DNA of 64,000 nt from positions 1 to 64,000 of IMG/VR virus record IMGVR_UViG_3300037189_016726. One strand, given 5' to 3'. This DNA is from a virus. Position numbers and translations under genes: made by a program. The notes under the pieces were generated by a model. It was not told the origin of the DNA. It worked only from the letters and a program-made list of their open reading frames with translations, and made no database searches. Of the stretch, positions 36,738 to 45,064 are shown piece by piece (the first letter of the stretch is position 1; every line of letters starts with the position of its first letter).

Positions 36738-38297
36738 TCAAATCTCATGAATTTGGTTGATTATGAAAGACGAATCATGGTCAGCAACGCTACCGCAAAA
36801 GATTAGATTATTCCCCTCGTATAGTACGTATTTGTATTTTTCTTTGACTTTTGGGAATACTATAACACTATCAAGTATACATGAGTCATCTTCTATTGTT
36901 AAAAATGACATCATTTGCCCCTTTGATTCACCCTTAGTTATTTTATAGTCAGAAACTCTTTGAACATTAGCAACTACGCACAAATCTTTACCCTTCTTAC
37001 CATTAACAATATCTTTACATGTTGTGTTAGCCGCAGAGGTATCCGATGTTTCAATCTTTGTCATTGTTACTGGACAACCCAAGAATTTAACTTCTTGATC
37101 TATTAACCAACTTGGTTCATCCTCCAAGTCATATGGAGGATTTACCAAAAGCTGTATCTCATTCTCTATAAATTGTTTTCTATCAGCTTTGCTTGTTCCA
37201 CCACCCTCTTTTTTAGTTGGAGCTAAGTCTTTCAAGCAATCGATAAATGTTTTCCATTTTTTAGATGGATACTGATTTAATATCCACGTTTTCTCAGCCT
37301 GTGTCAGATTTTTAAATATGTCATAATCATATAGCGCTTTATTCCTGCTAATTTTTTCTGAAAAATCACGATAGAATCCTATAGACGCTAACGCTTTAAA
37401 TGATGTTGAACTAACGTTAGAACTAAAGTATATCAATAGTTCAACCCATGAGAATTTGGTTATTTTCTTATTAGCAATTTTTTCAGCCTCACTAATAGCT
37501 TCTATTAACTTGTCGCCCGTTTTACCAGTTAATGATTTGATATCTTTAATTCCAAAGTATATCTTGCCATTCTTAAAATTGAACTTTGTGTCAAAGTTTG
37601 CAAGACTTGGAGTTCTTACTTGTATATCAAATAACTTCGCTTCCGAAATAAGCTCATAAACCTCTTGATGAGGGTCTTGTTTTTCATTAGCGTAATATAG
37701 GTATGATAAGAAGAATTCTGGAGTATTGTGAGCTTTATAATACGCACTCCAGTACGAACATACAGCATAAGATATGCTATGAGACTTATTAAAAGCATAT
37801 CTAGCGGACTTCTCAATCCATCCGAAAATTTGTTCTGCTTCTTCTTTTGTTACCATACCAACTCGCTGTGATCCCTCAATGAATGATTTCTTAACTTCGT
37901 TCATGAGATCAGCCTTTTTCTTTCCGATGGCCTTACGAAGAACGTCAGCCTCTTGTAGATTGAAACCGGCGACCTTCTGGGCTATACGCATAGACTGCTC
38001 TTGATAAACTAGAACTCCATACGTTGGCTTTAAGATTTCTTCTAGAGATTCATGTAGGTACGTAACCTCTTCCCTGCCGTGTTTTCTATCCACGTAATGC
38101 TGAGTCATAGACTTTCCATCAACGAAAGCTTTTAATGTTCCCGGCCTAATAATAGCAATAAGAGCAGACAGTTCTTCAATGTTGGTAGGAGCAACTTTCT
38201 TAGCCCAAGCTTTACCAAGATTACTTTCTAGCTGAAAAACACCTTTGGTCTTGCCTTCTGCAAATAATTGCCAAGTTTTTTTATCATTGTAGTCCAT
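36738..38297 (-). CDS. dnaE: DNA polymerase III alpha (DnaE), C-terminal part: fingers, HhH, OB
   Basis: The 519-residue product begins exactly inside the DnaE fingers (MDYNDKKTWQLFAEGKTKGV, matching PLDDKKTFELL...GVFQLES). It continues with LIAIIRPGTLKAF, RKHGREEVTYLH, PTYGVLVYQEQSMRIAQKVA, DVLRKAIGKKKADLM and YAFNKSHSISYAVCSYWSAY, all diagnostic of C-family polymerases. A helix-hairpin-helix-like region and a C-terminal OB domain (VVANVQRVSDYKITKG...) follow. No catalytic aspartates are here; they are in the separate N-terminal gene (39318-40946). The start codon lies within the last codons of the HNH gene (14-nt overlap). The two parts should assemble into one polymerase. No intein motif is present. 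Confidence 0.9.
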   Translation of the reverse strand: MDYNDKKTWQLFAEGKTKGVFQLESNLGKAWAKKVAPTNIEELSALIAIIRPGTLKAFVDGKSMTQHYVDRKHGREEVTYLHESLEEILKPTYGVLVYQEQSMRIAQKVAGFNLQEADVLRKAIGKKKADLMNEVKKSFIEGSQRVGMVTKEEAEQIFGWIEKSARYAFNKSHSISYAVCSYWSAYYKAHNTPEFFLSYLYYANEKQDPHQEVYELISEAKLFDIQVRTPSLANFDTKFNFKNGKIYFGIKDIKSLTGKTGDKLIEAISEAEKIANKKITKFSWVELLIYFSSNVSSTSFKALASIGFYRDFSEKISRNKALYDYDIFKNLTQAEKTWILNQYPSKKWKTFIDCLKDLAPTKKEGGGTSKADRKQFIENEIQLLVNPPYDLEDEPSWLIDQEVKFLGCPVTMTKIETSDTSAANTTCKDIVNGKKGKDLCVVANVQRVSDYKITKGESKGQMMSFLTIEDDSCILDSVIVFPKVKEKYKYVLYEGNNLIFCGSVADHDSSFIINQIHEI

Positions 38298-38655
38298 TTA
38301 AATAATCCAATGCTCTGTGTAATAATATTGTACTATCATTTAGATGACCTAAAGCTCTATTACATTTATGACATAGCCATCCTCTAAATTTTTTAGTGGT
38401 ATGGCAATGATCTACTACCCAAGGTCCAGAAGATTTACCACCTTCTCCATTACATTCTTGTCCAGATCTTTGACATATTGGGCAATTATATGTTAAGTCT
38501 GGTTCTTTGTGTTCTTTTCTTAAGTTTTTACGCAACTTACTCATAGCATTATTACAATTTTTACATTCAGATCTTGGATATGGTCTTCCACTATGTCTAC
38601 TGAATTTATCTAGTGGCAATGATTGTTTGCATTTACTGCATATTTTATTTAACAT
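38284..38655 (-). CDS. Endonuclease VII-type HNH nuclease lying inside the split polymerase locus
   Basis: I prefer the ATG at 38655 (preceded by GGTGGTCTAT) to upstream in-frame starts. The 123-residue product has an N-terminal zinc motif (CSKCKQSLPLDKF ... CKNCNN) and then CPICQR followed by PWVVDHCHTTKKFRGWLCHK and CNRALGHL, which is the zinc and DH..H signature of the T4 endonuclease VII family. In phages this fold serves as Holliday-junction resolvase or as a free-standing homing nuclease. Its place between the exonuclease and the second polymerase fragment, overlapping both (11 and 14 nt), favours a homing origin, but a resolvase role is also possible. Confidence 0.85.
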   Translation of the reverse strand: MLNKICSKCKQSLPLDKFSRHSGRPYPRSECKNCNNAMSKLRKNLRKEHKEPDLTYNCPICQRSGQECNGEGGKSSGPWVVDHCHTTKKFRGWLCHKCNRALGHLNDSTILLHRALDYLNGLQ

Positions 38656-39325
38656 ATAGACCACCATTCGCAAATGCTTTATCAAAAGTTATGTTCTGAT
38701 AGACTGATCGATGTGTTTTCATTAGCTTGATAAAGATGTTGGCCTCGTCCTTAACGTCTTGTAGAGCGTCGTGAGCATTTTCTTTGCTAAGACCCATTCT
38801 TTCTCGTAGAGAATCCATGCTAATTGACTTTACTGATGGATCACTTTCTGTCCAAACAAAAACATTATCCATAATATCAACCTTGTAAACTTTACTAAAT
38901 AGTTTCTGCTGCTCTCTTTCCTTATCCCAAGGACCATACTCTTTACAGAGTCTATTGATAATATGCATATCAAATCCAAGAATATTAAAACCAACAGGAA
39001 TAGGAGCAAAAAATGGATCGCCCTTCCAATTATATTGATCAACAAACTTGACAAATTTTGACCATACAGACTTAATAGACGGTGCTTCTGCTAAAGCTTC
39101 TCTAGTTTTACCAGTAATTTTTAAAGCCTCATCTTGAAGAGGATCTAAACCAAGAGATAAAGCTTCTTGATCATCAAGTATGGGTTTAATTTCACTATTA
39201 AATTGCCCTTTCATTGATAAGTTTCTACCATCAAGAGCTATTGCAGCAATCTGTGTTGGTTGGGTTTTGTGTGGATTTCTTGAACCTGTTTCAAAATCAA
39301 ATATAATATAATCTCTATTAGCCAT
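38645..39325 (-). CDS. DnaQ-like 3'-5' proofreading exonuclease
   Basis: The 226-residue product is a DEDDh exonuclease: YIIFDFETGS gives the DxE motif (about residues 10-12), PVGFNILGFDMHIINRL the middle Asp, and NAHDALQDVKDE the His and last Asp. It resembles the epsilon subunit of DNA polymerase III. The start overlaps the stop of the N-terminal polymerase gene by 8 nt, so polymerase and proofreader are translationally coupled. The PHP domain of the polymerase seems to lack metal ligands, so this protein is the likely source of proofreading. Confidence 0.85.
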   Translation of the reverse strand: MANRDYIIFDFETGSRNPHKTQPTQIAAIALDGRNLSMKGQFNSEIKPILDDQEALSLGLDPLQDEALKITGKTREALAEAPSIKSVWSKFVKFVDQYNWKGDPFFAPIPVGFNILGFDMHIINRLCKEYGPWDKEREQQKLFSKVYKVDIMDNVFVWTESDPSVKSISMDSLRERMGLSKENAHDALQDVKDEANIFIKLMKTHRSVYQNITFDKAFANGGLYVK

Positions 39326-40946
39326 TTTTTACTCCGGTTAGGTCTTGTATCATCATAATTTTGTCTAGTAAATTAATTCCTAGAACGTCAAACTTGACAT
39401 GACCAAGAGCTTCTAGGTCTGTCATCTCCAACCCTGCAATTTTCTCAGACGAATCACGCTGTTTAACCATTGGACAAACAGTATTTAACTTTTTAGCCGA
39501 TATAACAACACCAGCGGCATGTTTACCTTGTGTTTTAAATGTTCCTTCAATTTTGATGGCTTGATCAAAATATTCTGCATAGTTTCCTTCTAATTTACCA
39601 TCATCATTTATATAGCAAAAATCTCTCAATTCATTAGCATTATTTATCAATGCCCAACGTATGATTGATCTATGTTCATCATCCATATCCGCAAGCTGAT
39701 CTGAAATTTCAGCTTCGTTAGGAATACTCTTTGTTATAGCATTCATTTCACCAAAAGAACATGCCTCATTGATACGCAATACTTCTTTAATAGCACTTCT
39801 TCCCTGTAGTCTACCAAATGTGATCATTTGACTAACGTGGTCGCTACCATATTTCTTCTTAAGATATGAAATAACTTCATCACGTTTTTTGCCGGGAACG
39901 TCCATATCAATATCTGGCAGTGAGATATGGTCTTCACTATTTCGTCCAGCATTATAAAATCTAGCAAACAATAGGTCAAATTCTATTGGATCAATCTTTG
40001 TTATTCCAATAAGATATGATATTAAACAACCGGCGGCAGAACCTCTACCGGGACCACAAAGCCAGCCCTGACTTTCACAGTAATGAATAATATCCCGAAC
40101 TATTAGAAAATAACCGAATAGATTGGCACCCTTAATTACATCAAACTCCTCTTTAAATCTATCTAGATATTTCTGTTTATCTTCTGGCTTAGAAACCTTA
40201 TCATTATCTATTAATAGACTTTTCCAACCGATGCGGCATAGTTCTTTTAAGTAGTCTTCTTCTGTTTGATCATTTGGACATGAGAACTTTGGCAAGTTGG
40301 GCTTACTAAGAATATCATAATCTTCGCACTGATTATAAATATCTTCCAGCTTATCTGTTTCTAATTCTTTTGATTCATCCTTATCAAGAACATAGAATGT
40401 GTCAGACATGAAGTAATTTAATTTATCCATATGGCTGTTCATATCTGAACCAACATTTACATTCCCGCTCTTATCCTTTCTGATAGCTTTGTTAACTCTT
40501 GGTAGAGTTGTTTTCATATCAGAGCATAGCAATATTCTATGCAATTTAGCATCTTCCCTATTGGTATAGTAGCTTATGGGAATAGACTTGCTTGGAGAAT
40601 TAGAAAGTTTTATCAAGTTATTCTTATTGAATATTTTGTTAAATATCGCTTCTGACAAATCGCCATTTTCGTCAATAGATGATACCAACTCTATTAGGTC
40701 GTGCCACCCATCTTTATTCTTAGCAAATACCTTAAACTTATCAAAAGAGCATCCTATTATTGGCTTAATGCCATTACTTTTACAAGCCTTATAAAAAGAT
40801 ATTGCGCCAGATATAGTCTTATGGTCGCAAATACCGCAAGCTATATAGCCATTAGCTTTACACTTTTCTGCCAATTCTTCTGGCTTTGAAAAGCCTTTAA
40901 GTAAACTATAATGGGTATAGTTATTCAATGGAAACCAAGATGACAT
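39318..40946 (-). CDS. dnaE: DNA polymerase III alpha (DnaE), N-terminal part: PHP, palm, thumb
   Basis: I chose the ATG at 40946, which has AAGGAATAAT before it, over a TTG at 40964; this gives 542 residues. The PHP domain is recognisable (YSLLKGFSKPEELAEKCKAN, GICDHKTISGAISFYKACKS), but the first metal-binding HxH region reads NNYTHYSLL, so the PHP site is probably inactive. The palm has GPGRGSAAGCLISYLIGIT, LPDIDMDVPGKKRDEVI with the two catalytic Asp, and GHVKFDVLGINLLDKI with the third. The protein then stops 16 residues later, where the fingers should start. The fingers are encoded at 36738-38297. Together the parts make about 1060 residues, close to a normal DnaE. Confidence 0.9.
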   Translation of the reverse strand: MSSWFPLNNYTHYSLLKGFSKPEELAEKCKANGYIACGICDHKTISGAISFYKACKSNGIKPIIGCSFDKFKVFAKNKDGWHDLIELVSSIDENGDLSEAIFNKIFNKNNLIKLSNSPSKSIPISYYTNREDAKLHRILLCSDMKTTLPRVNKAIRKDKSGNVNVGSDMNSHMDKLNYFMSDTFYVLDKDESKELETDKLEDIYNQCEDYDILSKPNLPKFSCPNDQTEEDYLKELCRIGWKSLLIDNDKVSKPEDKQKYLDRFKEEFDVIKGANLFGYFLIVRDIIHYCESQGWLCGPGRGSAAGCLISYLIGITKIDPIEFDLLFARFYNAGRNSEDHISLPDIDMDVPGKKRDEVISYLKKKYGSDHVSQMITFGRLQGRSAIKEVLRINEACSFGEMNAITKSIPNEAEISDQLADMDDEHRSIIRWALINNANELRDFCYINDDGKLEGNYAEYFDQAIKIEGTFKTQGKHAAGVVISAKKLNTVCPMVKQRDSSEKIAGLEMTDLEALGHVKFDVLGINLLDKIMMIQDLTGVKNG

Positions 40947-41014
40947 ATTATTCCTTATCTTCAATGTGTATGCTTACGCTATCAATCTATTATACCGTCA
41001 ACTCAACAACTTTA

Positions 41015-41536
41015 CTATACCTGTAGGGTCAAGAAGTTGTCGATACCCATCTGTGAAATTAGCTTTAGAAAACCTTCGTAAAGCTCAATACCATCCTCAC
41101 TCCCTTGTAAAAGTTCTATCATCATATTAGCTGTAATCTCATCTCCAACAGCCCTAGCTGCAAATATTGTAGCTCTTTCTGTTGCAGATGCTTCTCTAAC
41201 CGAATTAAGATTATATTCGATCATTGCTACCATGTCATGACGCTTCCAAGTTGGAGGATTAACCATTAATGGTTGATAGTCAACATCAAAAAACTCTAGT
41301 CTTTTAATATTGATAGCAGCATGTGTTTGCTCTTGAATAGCATCCTCTTTAATAATTGCTGCTAATTTCTTATATCCCCATCTTTCTAAGTGTTCAGCTT
41401 GTGCTGTTAATGATGTTGTTTGTTGCCAATGTATATTAAGCGACTTTTTAAGCAATTCCATTACGGTTTGATTAGAGTATCCCTCAACATTTTGAGCTTC
41501 TGCTTGTAGTAATTCTTCCATAGATTTTGCTGACAT
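41015..41536 (-). CDS. Bacterioferritin-family protein with degenerate iron site
   Basis: The 173-residue protein aligns by eye with E. coli bacterioferritin along helices A-D: ERWGYKKLAAIIKEDAIQEQ against [20 protein letters not shown], and the ending LKLISQMGIDNFLTLQ against LDLIQKMGLQNYLQAQ. Of the ferroxidase ligands, E69 and H72 (equivalent to E51 and H54) remain. E18 is replaced by H36, E127 by Ser and H130 by Gly, and the haem Met52 position is Gln. It may therefore form a ferritin-like cage or sheath without standard iron oxidation. An ATG with AAGGAGAA upstream starts it. It lies 10 nt after a conserved phage gene and before the polymerase. The role is unknown. Confidence 0.75.
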   Translation of the reverse strand: MSAKSMEELLQAEAQNVEGYSNQTVMELLKKSLNIHWQQTTSLTAQAEHLERWGYKKLAAIIKEDAIQEQTHAAINIKRLEFFDVDYQPLMVNPPTWKRHDMVAMIEYNLNSVREASATERATIFAARAVGDEITANMMIELLQGSEDGIELYEGFLKLISQMGIDNFLTLQV

Positions 41537-41546
41537 AATGTTCTCC

Positions 41547-42425
41547 TTAAGTTAAATCTGATACGTTAGTTTTTGACCACATTTTACAAGACCAATAATT
41601 TGCTTTCCACTTAGGGCCGGGAGTTTCACAATTATGCCTTGCTCTATAACTCTTTCTTCTGTTTGGATCATCTCGCTTAATTTCCATATTGGGATCACCA
41701 AAGTTTACCTTGACAACATTACCCTTATCGTTCTTAACATATACTGAAAATTTCTTTGGACCGCTTGGTGTTCGAAATGGTTTATTAAGTTTTACTTTTG
41801 GATTTTCAGCAGCGTCTGCATTTTCTGTTTCATTATTATAAAGCATATAATCATATGCTGTTTCCATATGAGTTTCAGCTTTTGAAACACTATCTTGTAC
41901 CCAAGGTGGAATTTCTGCAACACCCATAGTATTTAATAAATCAAGTATTTGTCCACACTGATTCATAATTTTAGTAACTTGCGATTTAAGCATATTAACT
42001 TCTTCTTCTGGACTATCTCCAGATTGAGCTTTCTTAAAAGCATCCTTTGATGGTCGATCTGGATCTCCCGGCTTTGCTGGTCTATACTTTTTACCTTCGC
42101 GTTCCTTTTTCTTGCGAATGTTATCCCATAAACCCGGTTTTTCTCCAGCGATATTCCATTCCTCAACTTCCTCATCAAAATCTTCATATTCTGCTTCCGA
42201 TGGGATATATAGATTTTCTTCATTAATTTCTTCTTCGTACCCAATAGCAAAACTCATTCTAAAATCAGCACCTTCAACGCAGTCGCAGTCTGCTGTTGCT
42301 TGGTCTAAACAAATAGCAACTCTCTGGTTGTTATCTGGATAATCTTTTTTCATAACTTTGTCGCCCATACATCTAGCAACAAATTTTGTTTTATCTTCAT
42401 CTTTTCTCTTATGTGGAATGGGCAT
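41547..42425 (-). CDS. Conserved phage protein with distinctive N- and C-terminal Cys motifs
   Basis: The 292-residue product begins MPIPHKRKDEDKTKFVARCM, then DYPDNNQRVAICLDQ, and ends with NRRKSYRARHNCETPGPKWK followed by YWSCKMW. I associate both ends with proteins next to, or fused to, phage head-maturation and portal proteins. The middle is low-complexity, acidic then Lys-rich. A segment FSVYVKNDKGNVVKVNFGDP looks like a small beta domain. A structural or assembly role is possible, but in this window it stands among replication genes between a glycosyltransferase and the ferritin-like gene. Function is not established. Confidence 0.5.
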   Translation of the reverse strand: MPIPHKRKDEDKTKFVARCMGDKVMKKDYPDNNQRVAICLDQATADCDCVEGADFRMSFAIGYEEEINEENLYIPSEAEYEDFDEEVEEWNIAGEKPGLWDNIRKKKEREGKKYRPAKPGDPDRPSKDAFKKAQSGDSPEEEVNMLKSQVTKIMNQCGQILDLLNTMGVAEIPPWVQDSVSKAETHMETAYDYMLYNNETENADAAENPKVKLNKPFRTPSGPKKFSVYVKNDKGNVVKVNFGDPNMEIKRDDPNRRKSYRARHNCETPGPKWKANYWSCKMWSKTNVSDLT

Positions 42426-42427
42426 AA

Positions 42428-43291
42428 TTAAGTCTCCAGAATTAAATTCTTAGCTTGATCTAAAATGTAATCTATACTTCCCGGCGGGATTTTATTTTTG
42501 AAATGTTCATATGCTGATGTTATCATTTCATGATTTGGGTCTTTGGTTATTTCTAACCATCCAACAAAATAGTTCCATATTCTATCTTCTAATATTAATG
42601 GATATTTAACACCGTTTGGGCGATTAAATCTATGTAACCATTTTAATTGTGGTATACAGATTGCTTTACCGCCATTACGTCTAAATTTCTCATGTATATA
42701 TCCTTCTTCTCCACCAAATCCTTTGAAATGGGGATTAAATCCCTGCCAATTTTTTGTTTCGCATGAAAATAATCCTAATCCCATCATTGGTATTTCAAAT
42801 GGTAGTCCAGCTTCATAAGCTTCTTTATTTGAATTCCATATCCCATACATATCTCCTCGCCATTCTGGAGAAAATTCTGTAGAGTAATTCAATAAATCAT
42901 CATAAATAAGCGGACCTTGAACAATGTCTTTACAATCTTCATTATTCTCGTAGTATTCTAGTAATTTTTCTAAACCACCATTTTCTATGAATACGTGGCA
43001 GTCCATTGAAATAGTATATTTACCAGAAGAGTTTGTAAAAATCTCATTTCTTACAGCAGTACTAGTTCTATTTTTAAATGGAATATATTTTCCTTTTCCA
43101 GAAGTCCATCCTTGAATTAGACTTCTAACCGATTCTCCGTGTGGACCATCTGGATTATTGTCTATCACCAATAGTTCATAATCAATATTCTTCAACACTG
43201 GTTGATACATTCTCAAAGCTTGTATGCTAAAATAGACTCCATCAAAGTCATCATACGTTGCCATGCCAATTGTCAATAATTTATCCATCAT
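42428..43291 (-). CDS. Family 2-like glycosyltransferase
   Basis: The 287-residue GT-A protein starts LLTIGMATYDDFDGVYFSIQ and has YELLVIDNNPDGPHGESVRS, then TAVRNEIFTNSSGKYTISMD and CHVFIENGGLE in the DxD position (DCH). A later GFGGEEGYIHEKFRRNGGKA gives the acidic catalytic region. Either of two adjacent ATGs (43291 or 43288) fits AAAGGAAAC. It lies apart from the main sugar cluster, between a nuclease and a conserved phage gene. Specificity is unknown. Confidence 0.8.
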   Translation of the reverse strand: MMDKLLTIGMATYDDFDGVYFSIQALRMYQPVLKNIDYELLVIDNNPDGPHGESVRSLIQGWTSGKGKYIPFKNRTSTAVRNEIFTNSSGKYTISMDCHVFIENGGLEKLLEYYENNEDCKDIVQGPLIYDDLLNYSTEFSPEWRGDMYGIWNSNKEAYEAGLPFEIPMMGLGLFSCETKNWQGFNPHFKGFGGEEGYIHEKFRRNGGKAICIPQLKWLHRFNRPNGVKYPLILEDRIWNYFVGWLEITKDPNHEMITSAYEHFKNKIPPGSIDYILDQAKNLILET

Positions 43292-43299
43292 GTTTCCTT

Positions 43300-44322
43300 T
43301 TAACCGGGAGCGGAATAAAAACCAATATCAAAGCCTTGTTTAGTACATTTTTTAAGGGTGTTGTCCATACCCTCGTTCTTTAGGTGATTCTCTATGTATA
43401 TACACATGTTCTGGTCGGTTCCCGGCCAGTTATTCTTGTAATAGTGGCATAATCTTGTGCATTTCCAACTATCTCTACTTTGTGAGAGTGGTTTTGGGGT
43501 ATTATTAGCTTTTATATCTTCAAATTTACTCTTAAGCATTTTTAAGAATCTACCATGATCAGCTTTATCAAAACACATAGAGAATGGCCCACCATCCTTA
43601 ACAAAAAAGATGGACATTATAGTATGATCATACTGTGGGAATAGCTTGGAAATAGCGTAATTGTATAGAAGTAACTGTGGATCTGAGCATAGTTTTTCAT
43701 ATGTTTTTTCTTCACCAGTAGCCCAATCTAAACGTCTTCCGGTTTTCCAATCTACTACTTCTATAGTATCTTTTGCTGTTTCGGTAACTAAATCTATAGT
43801 ACCCTTAATAGCCAATTGTCCCTTAATCTTTCTACCGTCTGGAAAATCATACTCATAATGCGCCCAATCTTCATCAATTGGTATATCAAAATGTGGTTCT
43901 GGAGCAACAACGTTTCTATATCGTGGATCAAACTGTCCATTATTATATCTTAATGTGTCCCAAACCAATCCCATACAAGTTTCTTTGTCGCCCTTCGTGA
44001 AACCGTGAGAAGAATTTGATGTATAAAAGTCATAGCTTTTTCCTAAAAGATCTACTATAGTATGATCTTTTAATAAGTCAATTTTCTTAACTTCTACTTC
44101 TCCAAGAGCATCATCTTTTATGTATAGAGTTTGTTTGCGAGGATTATCTTGGTTATATTTTTTTAATCCGGCAAGACTTTCCATTACCTTGTGTACAATA
44201 GTACCAAGTTCTGCCTTTTTACCGCTTGATGGTTGATGCCCCAAAACATATGTAATAAAATACTGCATTTGGCAGTATGAGTAGTTGTTATAGCTTGATG
44301 ATCGTATGTATGTTATTAGCAT
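43300..44322 (-). CDS. PD-(D/E)XK nuclease, Cas4/AddB/RecB-like with likely Fe-S cluster
   Basis: In this 340-residue protein, YCQMQYFITYVLG near the N-terminus, GTIVHKVMESL, the Asp in KGTIDLVTE and VVDWKTGRRLDW form the RecB-family nuclease motifs. Near the C-terminus CTRLCHYYKNNWPGTDQNMC, together with the early Cys, matches the four-cysteine iron staple of Cas4/AddB-type enzymes. Such proteins are 5'-3' exonucleases or end-processing enzymes in recombination. It lies between dNMP kinase and a glycosyltransferase, near RecA and helicase genes. There is no neighbouring cas1 or CRISPR array, so a Cas4 role in adaptation is not suggested. Confidence 0.8.
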   Translation of the reverse strand: MLITYIRSSSYNNYSYCQMQYFITYVLGHQPSSGKKAELGTIVHKVMESLAGLKKYNQDNPRKQTLYIKDDALGEVEVKKIDLLKDHTIVDLLGKSYDFYTSNSSHGFTKGDKETCMGLVWDTLRYNNGQFDPRYRNVVAPEPHFDIPIDEDWAHYEYDFPDGRKIKGQLAIKGTIDLVTETAKDTIEVVDWKTGRRLDWATGEEKTYEKLCSDPQLLLYNYAISKLFPQYDHTIMSIFFVKDGGPFSMCFDKADHGRFLKMLKSKFEDIKANNTPKPLSQSRDSWKCTRLCHYYKNNWPGTDQNMCIYIENHLKNEGMDNTLKKCTKQGFDIGFYSAPG

Positions 44323-44323
44323 A

Positions 44324-45064
44324 TTAGTTCCAATACTGTTTGAGATTTTCTACACTGCTACACAAATCCTCAATAGAAGCATTGGAATTATCAATAACAC
44401 TGTCGAATAAAGACCAATCAAAGTTGTTTTCGTCTAGAGCGGTTTCACAGTCAATCTTACTATCATGAACGTTCCTAGTCAACCTAATAACTTTACCGCC
44501 AGCTTCTTTTATTGCGTTAACTTCATTTGGAAATCTAACGTCTGGAATAACGGCTATTTCAGAATTCTCTCTGACTATATTGTTCATGGTAGCTTCGACC
44601 CAAGCATTTGGTTTTATTTTTCGCACTATTTTTGTGCCGAAGTATTCCAAAAACTCTCTATTGGTAATAGTACCAGTTTTCTTTTCTTTTGTTGGAACAT
44701 TTTCCCAAAGAAGTTCGGTTTCCTTGTTTTTGTCATCATCTGTTCCATAAACATTTTGAGGATTTAATCCAAATAGATGAATGGAAATATTTTTTAGTAG
44801 ATCAGCAAAATGATACGTTTTGATATAGGGCCATAGTTCTCTATTAGCATACTCAACAAATTTATCATCTTTTCTGGTTATATCAAATATACCAAATCCC
44901 TCAGTTCCGTTCTCGTCAGTGGTCTTAATAGCCAATTGTCCATCTTCATTGATAAAGAAATCTTGTATCATCTGCTTATTTAACAATATAGAGCCATTTA
45001 TGTAATTAGCAACAGTATTTTTACCAGATTGCTTTTTACCAGATATTCCAATAATTTTAACCAT
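44324..45064 (-). CDS. Deoxynucleoside monophosphate kinase
   Basis: The 246-residue product has the Walker A loop GISGKKQSGKNTVANYI at the N-terminus and DVRFPNEVNAIKEAGGKVIR in the middle, both typical of phage dNMP kinases (T4 gp1 type). It phosphorylates dNMPs to dNDPs, feeding DNA synthesis alongside ribonucleotide reductase and dUTPase of the same block. Its ATG overlaps the primase stop by one base. The length is normal for the family. Confidence 0.8.
   Translation of the reverse strand: MVKIIGISGKKQSGKNTVANYINGSILLNKQMIQDFFINEDGQLAIKTTDENGTEGFGIFDITRKDDKFVEYANRELWPYIKTYHFADLLKNISIHLFGLNPQNVYGTDDDKNKETELLWENVPTKEKKTGTITNREFLEYFGTKIVRKIKPNAWVEATMNNIVRENSEIAVIPDVRFPNEVNAIKEAGGKVIRLTRNVHDSKIDCETALDENNFDWSLFDSVIDNSNASIEDLCSSVENLKQYWN

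Noticed and set aside
36738-40946. Split-intein explanation for the divided DnaE
   Set aside because: Neither fragment has intein-like sequence at its broken end, and the known DnaE intein site (YAFNKSHS here) is uninterrupted inside the C-terminal fragment.
43300-44322. Cas4 of a CRISPR adaptation module
   Set aside because: The nuclease has Cas4/AddB-like motifs, but there is no cas1, cas2 or repeat-spacer array in the window, and free-standing relatives are common in phages.
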